Source: Erwinia endophytica
GTDB taxonomy: Bacteria; Pseudomonadota; Gammaproteobacteria; Enterobacterales; Enterobacteriaceae
Direction: 5' to 3'
NCBI RefSeq assembly: GCF_009295515.1
Contig: NZ_RQVV01000053.1
Span: 328,358 to 392,357 of the forward strand
DNA: 64,000 nt
The translations under genes and the position numbers were made by a program. Below are positions 34,986 through 43,767 of the stretch, one piece after another. Numbering within the stretch: the stretch's first letter is position 1; each line of letters starts with the position of its first letter. The notes under the pieces are model-generated. The model ran no database searches. It saw only the letters and a program-made list of their open reading frames with translations, and was not told the DNA's origin.

Positions 34986-36446
34986 ATGCTCACCCAACGC
35001 TTAAATGACCCGCAACTGTTTAGGCAACAGGCCTGTTTTAATGGTAGTTGGCAGGCGGCCGCTAACGGCGAAACCCTCCCGGTCATCAACCCAGCCAGCG
35101 GTGAAGTTCTGGCGACGATCCCTGCCCTGGGCGCGCAAGAAACCCATCAGGCGATCGCCTGTGCGGACGCTGTCCGGCAGAGCTGGGGTAAAACGCCGAA
35201 TATTGAACGCGCTCAGTTGCTCGAAAAATGGCACCAGTTGATCCTCGATAACGCCGATGACCTCGCCATTATTATGACCGCAGAGCAAGGCAAACCTCTG
35301 GCTGAAGCCAAAGGCGAAGTGCTCTATGGCGCCAGCTTCGTAAAATGGTTTGCCGAAGAAGCCCGGCGTATTCATGGCGAAATGCTTCCGGCACCGAGCC
35401 ATGATCGCCGTATTCTGGTGATGAAACAGCCTGTCGGCGTCGCGGCGGCCATCACGCCATGGAACTTCCCCATCGCGATGATCACCCGCAAAGTCGCGCC
35501 AGCGTTGGCCGCCGGTTGCCCAATCATTGTAAAACCTTCCGAGTTGACGCCATTCTCCGCGCTGGCGTTGATGGTGCTGGCGGAGCGGGCGGGGTTCCCT
35601 CCGGGAGTGCTGCAAATTCTGACCGGATTGCCGCAGGGTATCGGTGAAGCGCTGACCAGCAGTCGTACGGTGCGGAAAATTTCTTTCACCGGTTCCACCC
35701 GTGTCGGCCAGTTGCTGATGAAACAGAGCGCGGACAGCATCAAACGTCTCAGTCTGGAATTGGGCGGCAACGCGCCACTGATCATTTTTGACGATGCCAG
35801 CCTGGATATCGCGCTTAATGGGGTGATGGTCAGTAAATTTCGTAATGCCGGACAGACCTGCGTCTGTGCCAACCGTATCCTCGTGCAGCGCGGCATCTAT
35901 CCTCGCTTTGTTGAAAAACTGCTGGCTGCCGTCGCGCAGCTCAAGGTGGGGGATGGTTTTACACCGGGCAGCACTATTGGCCCGTTGATCAATGCGGCGG
36001 CGGTGAATAAGGTGAATGCGCATATTGATGATGCGGTCAGTCATGGCGCGAGGGTTCTGACCGGTGGCCGTCACCATGGGGAGGGAACGTTTGTCCTCCC
36101 GACGGTGCTGGGCAATGTGACGTCGGCCATGCGCATCGCTCATGAAGAAACCTTCGGTCCAGTGGCGCCGTTGTTTATTTTTGATACGGAAGAAGAGGCG
36201 ATAGCACTGGCCAATGACACGCCGTATGGCCTGGGAGCCTACTTCTTCACTGAAGATCTCCGGCGGGCATGGCGAGTTGGCGAGGCGTTGGAGTTTGGTA
36301 TGGTGGGTTATAATACCGGCGCCATTTCACTGGATGTGGCACCTTTCGGTGGTATTAAGATGTCGGGTTTAGGCCGTGAGGGATCGCATTTAGGTATAGA
36401 AGAATATCTTGAGATTAAGACGTTTCATTTCGGTAGTCTGAACTAA
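34986..36446 (+). CDS. NAD(P)-dependent succinate-semialdehyde dehydrogenase (GabD-like)
   Basis: This encodes 486 residues of an aldehyde dehydrogenase. Conserved parts are the cofactor segment ITPWNFPIAMITRKVAPALA, FTGSTRVGQLL, the general base Glu in LELGGNAPLI and the catalytic Cys in NAGQTCVCANR. The sequence follows GabD throughout, including the EETFGPVAPLF and GLGREGSHLGIEEYL ends. GabD oxidises succinate semialdehyde to succinate. With the GABA-type aminotransferase gene 11 kb downstream it could complete a route from an amine through GABA to the TCA cycle. A CAAGGAG site precedes the ATG and a strong terminator follows. Confidence 0.85.
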   Translation: MLTQRLNDPQLFRQQACFNGSWQAAANGETLPVINPASGEVLATIPALGAQETHQAIACADAVRQSWGKTPNIERAQLLEKWHQLILDNADDLAIIMTAEQGKPLAEAKGEVLYGASFVKWFAEEARRIHGEMLPAPSHDRRILVMKQPVGVAAAITPWNFPIAMITRKVAPALAAGCPIIVKPSELTPFSALALMVLAERAGFPPGVLQILTGLPQGIGEALTSSRTVRKISFTGSTRVGQLLMKQSADSIKRLSLELGGNAPLIIFDDASLDIALNGVMVSKFRNAGQTCVCANRILVQRGIYPRFVEKLLAAVAQLKVGDGFTPGSTIGPLINAAAVNKVNAHIDDAVSHGARVLTGGRHHGEGTFVLPTVLGNVTSAMRIAHEETFGPVAPLFIFDTEEEAIALANDTPYGLGAYFFTEDLRRAWRVGEALEFGMVGYNTGAISLDVAPFGGIKMSGLGREGSHLGIEEYLEIKTFHFGSLN

Positions 36447-36470
36447 AAATAAAGCCATAACGTCATCTTA

Positions 36471-36508
36471 AAACGCCTGTTTGCATTAAGTGCATCAGGC
36501 GTTTTTTT
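36471..36508 (+). terminator. Rho-independent terminator after the gabD-like gene
   Basis: AAACGCCTG pairs with CAGGCGTTT around a 16-base loop and is followed by a run of T. It lies 25 bases after the stop codon and insulates the next operon. Confidence 0.9.
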
Positions 36509-36548
36509 ATTTTATCCCCCCGATGGAATAACCCGCTGTCGGTGTGGA

Positions 36549-36586
36549 TGGTGCAAAAAAATAACTATTCGCCCTGCCGTGGTGCA
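36549..36586 (+). promoter_or_regulatory. Two NtrC half-sites upstream of a sigma-54 promoter
   Basis: TGGTGCA occurs at 36549-36555 and 36580-36586, 31 bases apart (three helical turns). Each equals the right half of the NtrC palindrome; the left halves are poor. They lie about 150-185 bases upstream of the predicted start point, where NtrC enhancers normally sit. Confidence 0.5.
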
Positions 36587-36705
36587 ATTTTTAAATGTTG
36601 TAAATCATTGGCTTATGCATTCGGCTTATCCGTGAAATTTAGTCGCTGATTACGGCATAAAATTTTTTTCACGCCGTTTTTACGCATTTTTATTTTTTCA
36701 CTGAC

Positions 36706-36722
36706 TGGCATGTTTTCTGCAT
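36706..36722 (+). promoter_or_regulatory. Sigma-54 promoter of the amine-catabolism operon
   Basis: TGGCATGTTTTCTGCAT keeps the invariant GG and GC elements exactly 10 bases apart, with the TGGCA and TGCA cores. It lies 120 bases upstream of the aldehyde dehydrogenase gene, in a region with no competing gene. Confidence 0.75.
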
Positions 36723-36841
36723 TAAATGAATAACAGCGAAATCATTCTCCAGGAAAAATGGCCGGGAATGATGACTTAGCAGGCTAAATAGATGATCGGG
36801 TGACTTAATTTTCCGGGTGTGATCAATATAAGGCTTTAACC

Positions 36842-38311
36842 ATGTTAAGTTTCGATCCAGATAAAGTATCACTGCCGGATGGACACTATATTGCCGGACA
36901 ACGGCGCCAGTGTCCTGGTAACCGCTTTGCCGTCAAACGCCCCTCTGATGGGCGGGTAGCGGGTGAGCTGACAGAAGCCAGCGCCGGGGTGGTGGATGAC
37001 GCGGTATGTGTCGCTGACCGCGCGCTAAAAGACAGTGGCTGGGCCAGTTGTTCTCCCCGTCAGCGCGGCGCCGTGTTACAGCGCTGGGCCACCTTGATTG
37101 AAGCGGACAGTCAGCTTCCGTTGCTGGAGGCGCTGGGATCCACCCGACCGATTTTTGACGTGGTTCACCATGAAATTCCGTTTACCGCCGCGGCAATCCG
37201 TTTTTACGCTGAATGTGCTGACAAATATAGCGGTGATGTCTTTCCCACCCGTGATGCCAGCCTCGGCATGTTAGTGCCGGAACCGTATGGCGTGATCGGC
37301 GCTATTACTCCGTGGAATTTCCCGTTATCGATGGCTTCCTGGAAATGCGGCCCGGCGCTGGCGGCCGGTAATGCGGTGGTGCTGAAACCTTCTGAACTCA
37401 CGCCTTATTCCACGATCCGCCTGGCGGAACTGGCGGTGGAAGCCGGGCTTCCCGCGGGCATCCTCAATATTGTGCAAGGGAGCGGGGCGGTCAGCGGCAG
37501 TGCGCTGGTGGCGCATCCGTTGGTACGCAAAGTCTCTTTTACCGGCTCGACGCTGACTGGCGCGCGCATCATGAGTGATGCCGCTTACCATGGTATGAAA
37601 CCGGTCACGCTGGAACTGGGGGGCAAAAGCCCGCAGCTGGTGTTTGATGATGCGGGCGAGGTGACGGACGTGGCCGAACGTATCCTGCGCGGTTTTACCG
37701 CGAATGGCGGGCAGGCTTGTGTTGCTGGAACGCGACTGATTGTGCAGCGTGGTATCGCTGATGCGCTGATCAGCCAACTGATTACGCGGTGTCAGGATTT
37801 TCGGCCAGGCCTGACCTGGGATGAAAACAGCCGCTACGCGCCAGTGATTGATCGCCGTCAGGCAGAAAAAATTCAACAGATAGTGGATGCCGCCAGCTTG
37901 CAGGGCGGGGAAATCCTGGTCGGGGGCCAACGTTTTGCCGATACCGGCGACGGTTATTTCTGGCAGCCGACGTTGATTGCGAACGTCTCGCCAGACAGTC
38001 CGGCGCTACAGGAGGAGATTTTTGGCCCGGTACTGACCATACAAATCTTCGATGAAGAAGAACAGGGCCTGGCGTTGGCCAGCCATCCTACCTACGGCCT
38101 GTGCGCCGGAGTACATACCAAAAATCTTGACCGGGCATTACGCGCCATGCGGGGAATTGCCGCAGGAACGGTGTGGATCAACCGTTATGGCCGCTCGGGC
38201 GACTTTATTATTCCTACCGGCGGCTTTCATGGTTCCGGCATTGGCAAAGATTTAGGCCGACAGGCTTTTGAAGCCTGTCGACGCTACAAAAGCGTGCTGA
38301 TCGATTTTTGA
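36842..38311 (+). CDS. Aldehyde dehydrogenase (PuuC/betaine-aldehyde class)
   Basis: This encodes 489 residues of an NAD(P)-dependent aldehyde dehydrogenase. The cofactor segment ITPWNFPLSMASWKCGPALA, FTGSTLTGARI, the general base in LELGGKSPQL and the catalytic Cys in NGGQACVAGTR are all present. It is the first gene after the sigma-54 promoter. Next to an FAD amine oxidoreductase it most likely oxidises the aldehyde made by that enzyme, as PuuC does after PuuB in putrescine breakdown. Exact substrate unknown. The ATG at 36842 has an AAGG site. Confidence 0.85.
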   Translation: MLSFDPDKVSLPDGHYIAGQRRQCPGNRFAVKRPSDGRVAGELTEASAGVVDDAVCVADRALKDSGWASCSPRQRGAVLQRWATLIEADSQLPLLEALGSTRPIFDVVHHEIPFTAAAIRFYAECADKYSGDVFPTRDASLGMLVPEPYGVIGAITPWNFPLSMASWKCGPALAAGNAVVLKPSELTPYSTIRLAELAVEAGLPAGILNIVQGSGAVSGSALVAHPLVRKVSFTGSTLTGARIMSDAAYHGMKPVTLELGGKSPQLVFDDAGEVTDVAERILRGFTANGGQACVAGTRLIVQRGIADALISQLITRCQDFRPGLTWDENSRYAPVIDRRQAEKIQQIVDAASLQGGEILVGGQRFADTGDGYFWQPTLIANVSPDSPALQEEIFGPVLTIQIFDEEEQGLALASHPTYGLCAGVHTKNLDRALRAMRGIAAGTVWINRYGRSGDFIIPTGGFHGSGIGKDLGRQAFEACRRYKSVLIDF

Positions 38312-38347
38312 CCCTTCACCCACGACTGAATTTGAAGAGGATGCGTT

Positions 38348-39016
38348 ATGGCTGTGTTTAAACCGAAGTACATTACCTTCGACTGTTACGGCACCCTGAT
38401 CAACTTCGATATGGCGGGCGCTGCAGCCAGCCAGTTCGCTGATCGCATCAGTCCGCAGCAGATGGCGGCGTTTACCGAAGATTTCTCTCGCTACCGCATG
38501 GATGAAGTGTTGGGCGCTTTCAAACTTTATCCGCAGGTGGTGGGGGATGCGCTGTACCGTACCTGCAACAAATGGCGGGTGGAATGTACCGAGCAGGACT
38601 GTGCGGCCATTATGGCTGCCTGCGCCACCTGGGGGCCGCATCCGGATGTCCCCGCCGGGCTGGCAACTGTGGCGAAAGCCTTCCCACTGGTGCTGCTGAC
38701 TAACTCGACTGACGCGCTGATCAAACATCATGTGCCACGGCTGGGCGCGCCGATTTATATGACAATCACCGCGGAAGAAGTCGGCGCTTACAAGCCGCAA
38801 ATGAAGGGCTTTGAAGTCATGCTCAGCAAGCTCGACTGCGGGCCGGAAGAGATCCTGCATGTCTCCAGCAGTTTGCGCTATGACCTGATGACTGCGCACG
38901 ATCTTGGTATCAAGCACAAAGTTTTCGTCAATCGCGGTCATGGCCCGGGTCTGGATTACTACGGCTATACCGAAGTGAAAGACATTGGCGGCCTTCCGGC
39001 GGTAGTAGGTCTGTAA
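38348..39016 (+). CDS. HAD-superfamily hydrolase, haloacid dehalogenase type II
   Basis: This encodes 222 residues. The HAD motifs are DCYGTLINF near residues 12-20 (the first Asp is the nucleophile), LLTNSTD near 118 and YKPQMKGFEVML, with the acidic loop in SSLRYDLMTAHDLGI. It is of the (S)-2-haloacid dehalogenase type by sequence. Such enzymes recur beside FAD amine oxidoreductases in amine operons, where the true substrate is probably not a haloacid. The FAD gene starts 20 bases downstream, so it belongs to this operon. Confidence 0.85.
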   Translation: MAVFKPKYITFDCYGTLINFDMAGAAASQFADRISPQQMAAFTEDFSRYRMDEVLGAFKLYPQVVGDALYRTCNKWRVECTEQDCAAIMAACATWGPHPDVPAGLATVAKAFPLVLLTNSTDALIKHHVPRLGAPIYMTITAEEVGAYKPQMKGFEVMLSKLDCGPEEILHVSSSLRYDLMTAHDLGIKHKVFVNRGHGPGLDYYGYTEVKDIGGLPAVVGL

Positions 39017-39036
39017 TCCGGCACAGGAGCAGGGCG

Positions 39037-40314
39037 ATGAAACTGGAATCTTTCTGGCAGGCCACGGCGCCAGCGTTTAGCCATGCCGCGCAGGGCGATC
39101 TGCCCTCCAGCGCGGATGTGGTGGTGATCGGCGGTGGGTTTACCGGCATCTCGGCGGCTTTAACATTGGCTCGTAGCGGGCTGAACGTGGTGGTATTGGA
39201 GGCGGCAGGCGTGATGAGCCAGGCCTCGGCCCGTAACGGTGGGCATTGTAATACTGGGGTGGCGCAGAATTTCGCCGCGTTGATCGCCAGCCAGGGACGG
39301 GAACAGGCTTGTCGTTACTATCGTGCCTTTGCGGACGCGGTGGACTATGTGCAAAGCCTGGTTATTGATGAGCAGATCGACTGTGATTTTTTGCGTTGCG
39401 GCAAAATTAAACTAGCCAGTAAACCGTCGCACTTTGCCGGACTACGGACGACCTGGGAGGCACTGCGCAACCATGTCGACCGTGATGTGGAGCTACTCGG
39501 GGCGGATGAGATACGCCGTGAGGTGGATTCCGCCGCTTTTCACGGTGGCTTGATCCAACGGCGTGGCGGCCAGATGCACATGGGTAAATTCGGCATTGGC
39601 CTGGCGCAGGCGGCGGCCCGCAGTGGCGCGAAGATCTTTGAGCACACGCCAGTCACCAGCCTGACGCGGATAAAGGGCTATCAGCATCGCGTGGGGACGG
39701 GCAAAGGCGAAATTCTGGCCGAAAAAGTGCTGATGGCGACCGGTTGCTCCAATATCGGCCCGTTTGACTGGTTCCAGCGGCGTATCATCCCGATTGGCAG
39801 TTTTATCGTGGTGACTGAACCGTTGCCGGAAGCGCAACTCAAGACGTTGATACCCAACAACCGCACCTGCGTCACCTCCCTGAATATCGGCAATTACTTT
39901 CGTACTACCGCTGATCATCGGCTGGTGTTCGGTGGTCGCGCCCGCTTTGCCGTCAGCAATCCGACCTCCGACGCACGCAGCGGAAAAATACTGCAAGCCG
40001 GGTTGAGCAAAATGTTCCCGACGCTGGCTACCGCAAAAATCGACTATTGCTGGGGCGGACTGGTGGACATGACGGCCGATCGCCTGCCGCACGCCGGAGA
40101 ACATGACGGTGTTTTCTACTCGCTGGGTTACAGCGGCCACGGTACCCAGATGTCGGTCTGGATGGGACGGGTGATGGCTAATCTGCTGGCCGAGAAAAGC
40201 AATGAAAATCCCTGGCAGCGCGCAAGCTGGCCTGCGGTTCCTGGCTATTTTGGCAAACCGTGGTTTTTGCCGATTGCCGGGTTGTATTACAAGGCTAAGG
40301 ATCGGCTCTCCTGA
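39037..40314 (+). CDS. FAD-dependent amine oxidoreductase (DAO family, PuuB-like)
   Basis: This encodes 425 residues. The N-terminal FAD-binding motif VVVIGGGFTGISAALTLARS is at about residues 28-47; ASARNGGHCNTGV follows, as in gamma-glutamylputrescine oxidoreductase and related enzymes. A second nucleotide-contact region is VFYSLGYSGHGTQMS near residue 360. It should oxidise a primary or secondary amine to an aldehyde or imine with release of ammonium or amine. The aldehyde dehydrogenase two genes upstream would take up the product. Confidence 0.87.
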   Translation: MKLESFWQATAPAFSHAAQGDLPSSADVVVIGGGFTGISAALTLARSGLNVVVLEAAGVMSQASARNGGHCNTGVAQNFAALIASQGREQACRYYRAFADAVDYVQSLVIDEQIDCDFLRCGKIKLASKPSHFAGLRTTWEALRNHVDRDVELLGADEIRREVDSAAFHGGLIQRRGGQMHMGKFGIGLAQAAARSGAKIFEHTPVTSLTRIKGYQHRVGTGKGEILAEKVLMATGCSNIGPFDWFQRRIIPIGSFIVVTEPLPEAQLKTLIPNNRTCVTSLNIGNYFRTTADHRLVFGGRARFAVSNPTSDARSGKILQAGLSKMFPTLATAKIDYCWGGLVDMTADRLPHAGEHDGVFYSLGYSGHGTQMSVWMGRVMANLLAEKSNENPWQRASWPAVPGYFGKPWFLPIAGLYYKAKDRLS

Positions 40315-40345
40315 GTAATTAACGTGCGACTTTGAGGGTGTGCAG

Positions 40346-41947
40346 ATGAGTAAATTTCGCAAAGAATTTAACCGTGTTACCCCATCTTTAACCCAGGCTA
40401 TCAACGAGGTGGCTATTTCCCGGCGCGGCATGATGAAGCTGCTGTCGGCGGGCGCGATGATCAGCACCGGTCTGATTTCCCCCGCTTTCAGCTTTGCCGC
40501 TGAAACACCGGTTAAAGGCGGTAAGCTGCGCGCGGCGATGGCCAACGCTTCCGCCACCGACACGCTTGACCCGGCCAAAGGGAATAACAGCAGCGACTAT
40601 ACCCGCCAGTTCATGTTCTACAGCGGCCTGACTGAACTGGATAAAAACCTGACGGCACAACCTGCGCTGGCGGAATCGATCGAAAGCAGCGATGGCATTA
40701 GCTGGCTTATCAAGCTACGTCCCGGCGTTACTTTCCACGATGGTAAAACCCTGACGGCGCAGGATGTGGTCTGGTCGTTGAGTCGCCATAAAGATCCGGC
40801 GGTGGCTTCCACCGCTATCTCACAGGCCAGGCAGTTTAGTCGCATCACCGCCGTGAGTCCGACAGAAGTAAAACTGGTGCTGACGCAGGCAAATTTCGAT
40901 CTGCCGGTTGTTCTGGCCACCAGCCCGTTTCTGATCCTGCAGGAAGGAACCAAAGATTTCAGTAAGGCGAATGGCACCGGGCCGTATATCTGCCAGAGCT
41001 TTACCCCTGGCGTCAGCACTGTCGGCATCAAAAATCCGCATTACTGGAAATCCGGCCTGCCGCATCTGGATCAAGTCGAGCTGTTGGGAGTCACCGATCA
41101 GGCTGCGCGCGTCAATGCGCTGATGTCTGGCGACCTGCATATAGTGGCGACGCTGACGCCCAGCGATGTCAAGCGCTTGCGCCAGTCCGGTCAGTTTGGC
41201 GTGCTGGAGAGCAAGTCCGGCATGTACACCAACCTGATTGTCCGCACCGACATGAAACCAGGCAGCAATGAAGATTTCGTGCTGGGGATGAAATACCTGC
41301 AACCGCGTGAAATCATGGTGAAAACGGTGATGCAGGGCTTCGGTCAGGTGGCCAACGATACGCCGGTGCCACCGTGGCATCCGCTGTACAACAAGGAAAT
41401 TCCGCAGCGTCCGCTGGATGTAGAAAAAGCCAAATATCATTTTAAAAAAGCGGGCATGACGGGGGCGAGTGTGGAAATTATCACCACCCAGAATATTGAA
41501 GGCGCGGTGGAAGGAGGGCAGCTCCTCCAGCAGCTTGGCCGTTCTGCCGGGATGAATTTTCAGGTTCGCCGCGTACCGTATGACGGCTACTGGTCAACGC
41601 ACTGGACCAAAGATCCGGTTGGTTACGGTTCGATCAATCCACGTCCAACGCTCGATCTGTTGTTGTCTCAGTTTTATCTCTCCGATGCGCCAAACAATGA
41701 ATCAGGCTGGAAAAATCCACAGTTCGATCAACTGGTCATCGCGGCGCGGGGTGAGGGCGATCAAGCCAAACGCAAGCAGATGTATGGTGATATACAGCAA
41801 TTAATTTATGACCACTGCGGCACCATTATCCCGACATTCATCAGCTCACTGGACGGTTACAGCAATAAAGTCAAAGGGGTGGAAGCCTGGCCGTCAGGCA
41901 TGATGATGGGTTACCGTTTTCATGAGTTTGCCTGGCTGGCTTCCTGA
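40346..41947 (+). CDS. Peptide/nickel-type ABC transporter binding protein, Tat-type signal
   Basis: This encodes 533 residues of the SBP_bac_5 family (DppA/OppA class): VKGGKLRAAMANASATDTLD at the mature start and SIESSDGISWLIKLRPGVTF. Export looks Tat-dependent: SRRGMMK at residues 25-31 precedes a hydrophobic stretch and an AxA site, after an unusually long N-region of 24 residues. I chose the ATG at 40346 because GAGGG is well spaced from it; a GTG two codons earlier is possible. It is the capture protein for the operon substrate and is followed by its two permeases and a fused ATPase. Confidence 0.88.
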   Translation: MSKFRKEFNRVTPSLTQAINEVAISRRGMMKLLSAGAMISTGLISPAFSFAAETPVKGGKLRAAMANASATDTLDPAKGNNSSDYTRQFMFYSGLTELDKNLTAQPALAESIESSDGISWLIKLRPGVTFHDGKTLTAQDVVWSLSRHKDPAVASTAISQARQFSRITAVSPTEVKLVLTQANFDLPVVLATSPFLILQEGTKDFSKANGTGPYICQSFTPGVSTVGIKNPHYWKSGLPHLDQVELLGVTDQAARVNALMSGDLHIVATLTPSDVKRLRQSGQFGVLESKSGMYTNLIVRTDMKPGSNEDFVLGMKYLQPREIMVKTVMQGFGQVANDTPVPPWHPLYNKEIPQRPLDVEKAKYHFKKAGMTGASVEIITTQNIEGAVEGGQLLQQLGRSAGMNFQVRRVPYDGYWSTHWTKDPVGYGSINPRPTLDLLLSQFYLSDAPNNESGWKNPQFDQLVIAARGEGDQAKRKQMYGDIQQLIYDHCGTIIPTFISSLDGYSNKVKGVEAWPSGMMMGYRFHEFAWLAS

Positions 41948-41962
41948 TTAAGGAGAACGGCA

Positions 41963-42916
41963 ATGAACCGCTATCTGCTGTTACTGATTGCCCGGCGCTG
42001 CGGCGCTGGCATCCTGACCTTGTTGATTATTTCGGCGGTGGTGTTTTTTGTCACCAGCCTGCTGCCGGGTGATGCGGCGCAGATGATCCTGGGACAAAGC
42101 GCCACACCGGAAACGGTCGCCGCGCTGCGCCAGCAACTGGGGTTGGACCAGCCACTGCTGATGCGTTACTTCGCCTGGCTGGGCGGCATGTTGCACGGTA
42201 ATTTCGGCATCTCGTTCGCCAGTCATTTGCCGGTATCGCAACTGGTGGCGCAACGGATGCCGGCGACCTTTGAGCTGGCGGCGGTCACCACGCTGGTGTC
42301 AGTCCCCCTGGCGCTGGTGATTGGTCTGACGGCGGCGATGAAACGCGGTTCTCTGTTTGATCGTGGTCTGATGATCGGCACCATGGCAGTGGTGGCGGTG
42401 CCAGAGTTTCTGGTGGCCACTCTCGCGGTGATTATTTTTGCGGTTAAGTTGCATTGGGTGCCGGCGATGTCGCTGGGGACGCCGACGGGGGATATCGGCA
42501 GCTATCTGAAAACCTACGCGCTGCCGGTATTGACGCTCTGTTGCGTGTTGGTGGCGCAGATGGCGCGGATGACCCGGTCGGCGCTGATTAACCAGATGGA
42601 CAGCCCTTACCTGGAAATGACCCTGTTGAAAGGCGTTTCGCCGTTGCGGGCGATGTTACGACACGCGTTGCCAAACGCGGTCGGTCCGATCGCCAACGCG
42701 ATTTCCCTCAGCCTCTCTTACCTGTTTGGCGGGGTTATCATCATTGAAAGTATTTTCAGCTATCCCGGCCTGGCGAGCCAATTGGTCGATGCGGTCAGCA
42801 ACCGCGACCTGCCGGTGGTGCAGCTCTGCGTGATGCTGTTCGCCGGGTGCTATCTGATCCTGCTGCTGGCGGCGGATATCCTCACCATCGCATTCAATCC
42901 TAAGTGGAGGGGCTGA
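41963..42916 (+). CDS. Peptide-type ABC transporter permease (DppB-like)
   Basis: This encodes 317 residues with the DppB/OppB layout: a membrane helix at the N-terminus, LLPGDAAQMILGQSATPETV, and the coupling helix segment SALINQMDSPYLEMTLLKGV. It pairs with the next gene to form the inner-membrane channel. An AAGGAG site lies before the ATG. The stop overlaps the start of the next permease (TGATG). Confidence 0.9.
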   Translation: MNRYLLLLIARRCGAGILTLLIISAVVFFVTSLLPGDAAQMILGQSATPETVAALRQQLGLDQPLLMRYFAWLGGMLHGNFGISFASHLPVSQLVAQRMPATFELAAVTTLVSVPLALVIGLTAAMKRGSLFDRGLMIGTMAVVAVPEFLVATLAVIIFAVKLHWVPAMSLGTPTGDIGSYLKTYALPVLTLCCVLVAQMARMTRSALINQMDSPYLEMTLLKGVSPLRAMLRHALPNAVGPIANAISLSLSYLFGGVIIIESIFSYPGLASQLVDAVSNRDLPVVQLCVMLFAGCYLILLLAADILTIAFNPKWRG

Positions 42917-43767
42917 TGAACGCATTGACGCTACCCTGGCGCTTCTTTCTGTCGCTGACCCGCAGCGGTAAAGCGGGTCTGCTGATAACCCTGCTGTGGA
43001 TTTTTCTTGCGCTGTTCGGCAGCGCGCTCGCGCCGCATAATCTGGAGGATATCGGCAGCGGCCCGATGATGGGAGGGGTCAGCAAAACCTACTGGTTTGG
43101 GACCGACTATCTCGGACGGGACATGTTCAGCCGCATCCTGTATGGCGCACGTTATTCGATTGGTCTGGCGCTCGGCGCTGCGCTGCTCGCCAGCCTGACC
43201 GGAACCCTGCTGGCGCTGCTGTCGGCCGTCGCCGGACGCTGGCTGGAGGAACTGCTCGGCCGGATCAATGACGCGATGCTGGTGTTACCTGGCAAAATCC
43301 TCGCGCTGATGATCGTGGCGGTGTTTGGTTCTTCGTTGCCGATGCTGGTGCTGACCGCGACGTTTACCTACTGGCCCGGCGCTTACCGCATAGCCTGGGC
43401 GATGGCTTCCAACCTGCGTTCAATGGATTATGTCCGCGCTTCCCGGCTACGGGGCGAAAGCCGTTTCTACCTTGCTTTTCATGACATTCTGCCGAATATG
43501 TTGCATCCGATGCTGACCGATTTCGGCCTGCGTTTCGTCTATATTGTGCTGTTACTCAGTGGGCTGAGTTTTCTCGGTTTGGGGGTGCAGCCGCCTTATG
43601 CCGATTGGGGCACGTTGGTGCGTGAAAATCTGCAAGGGTTGTTTGATGGGTCTCCGGCCGTACTGATGCCCGCGCTGGCGATCGCCAGCCTGACTATCGG
43701 CGCGAATCTGTTTATCGACAGCTTGCAAGCCATGCGACCGCTCAGCCCGGCGAAGGGGGTGGCATGA
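42916..43767 (+). CDS. Peptide-type ABC transporter permease (DppC-like)
   Basis: This encodes 283 residues of the DppC/OppC class: WFGTDYLGRDMFSRILYGAR near the N-terminus is the family signature, and the coupling loop is YVRASRLRGESRFYLAFHDI. I chose the ATG at 42916, overlapping the previous stop, with GGAGGGG upstream; the GTG at 42904 would place that site inside the gene. Confidence 0.92.
   Translation: MNALTLPWRFFLSLTRSGKAGLLITLLWIFLALFGSALAPHNLEDIGSGPMMGGVSKTYWFGTDYLGRDMFSRILYGARYSIGLALGAALLASLTGTLLALLSAVAGRWLEELLGRINDAMLVLPGKILALMIVAVFGSSLPMLVLTATFTYWPGAYRIAWAMASNLRSMDYVRASRLRGESRFYLAFHDILPNMLHPMLTDFGLRFVYIVLLLSGLSFLGLGVQPPYADWGTLVRENLQGLFDGSPAVLMPALAIASLTIGANLFIDSLQAMRPLSPAKGVA

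Noticed and set aside
35001..36143. 380-residue minus-strand frame inside the gabD-like gene
   Set aside because: It is the antisense of a well-conserved aldehyde dehydrogenase and has no protein-like features or ribosome site.
39493..40578. 361-residue minus-strand frame across the FAD oxidoreductase end
   Set aside because: It crosses the end of one good gene and the start of another on the opposite strand and has no recognisable domain.
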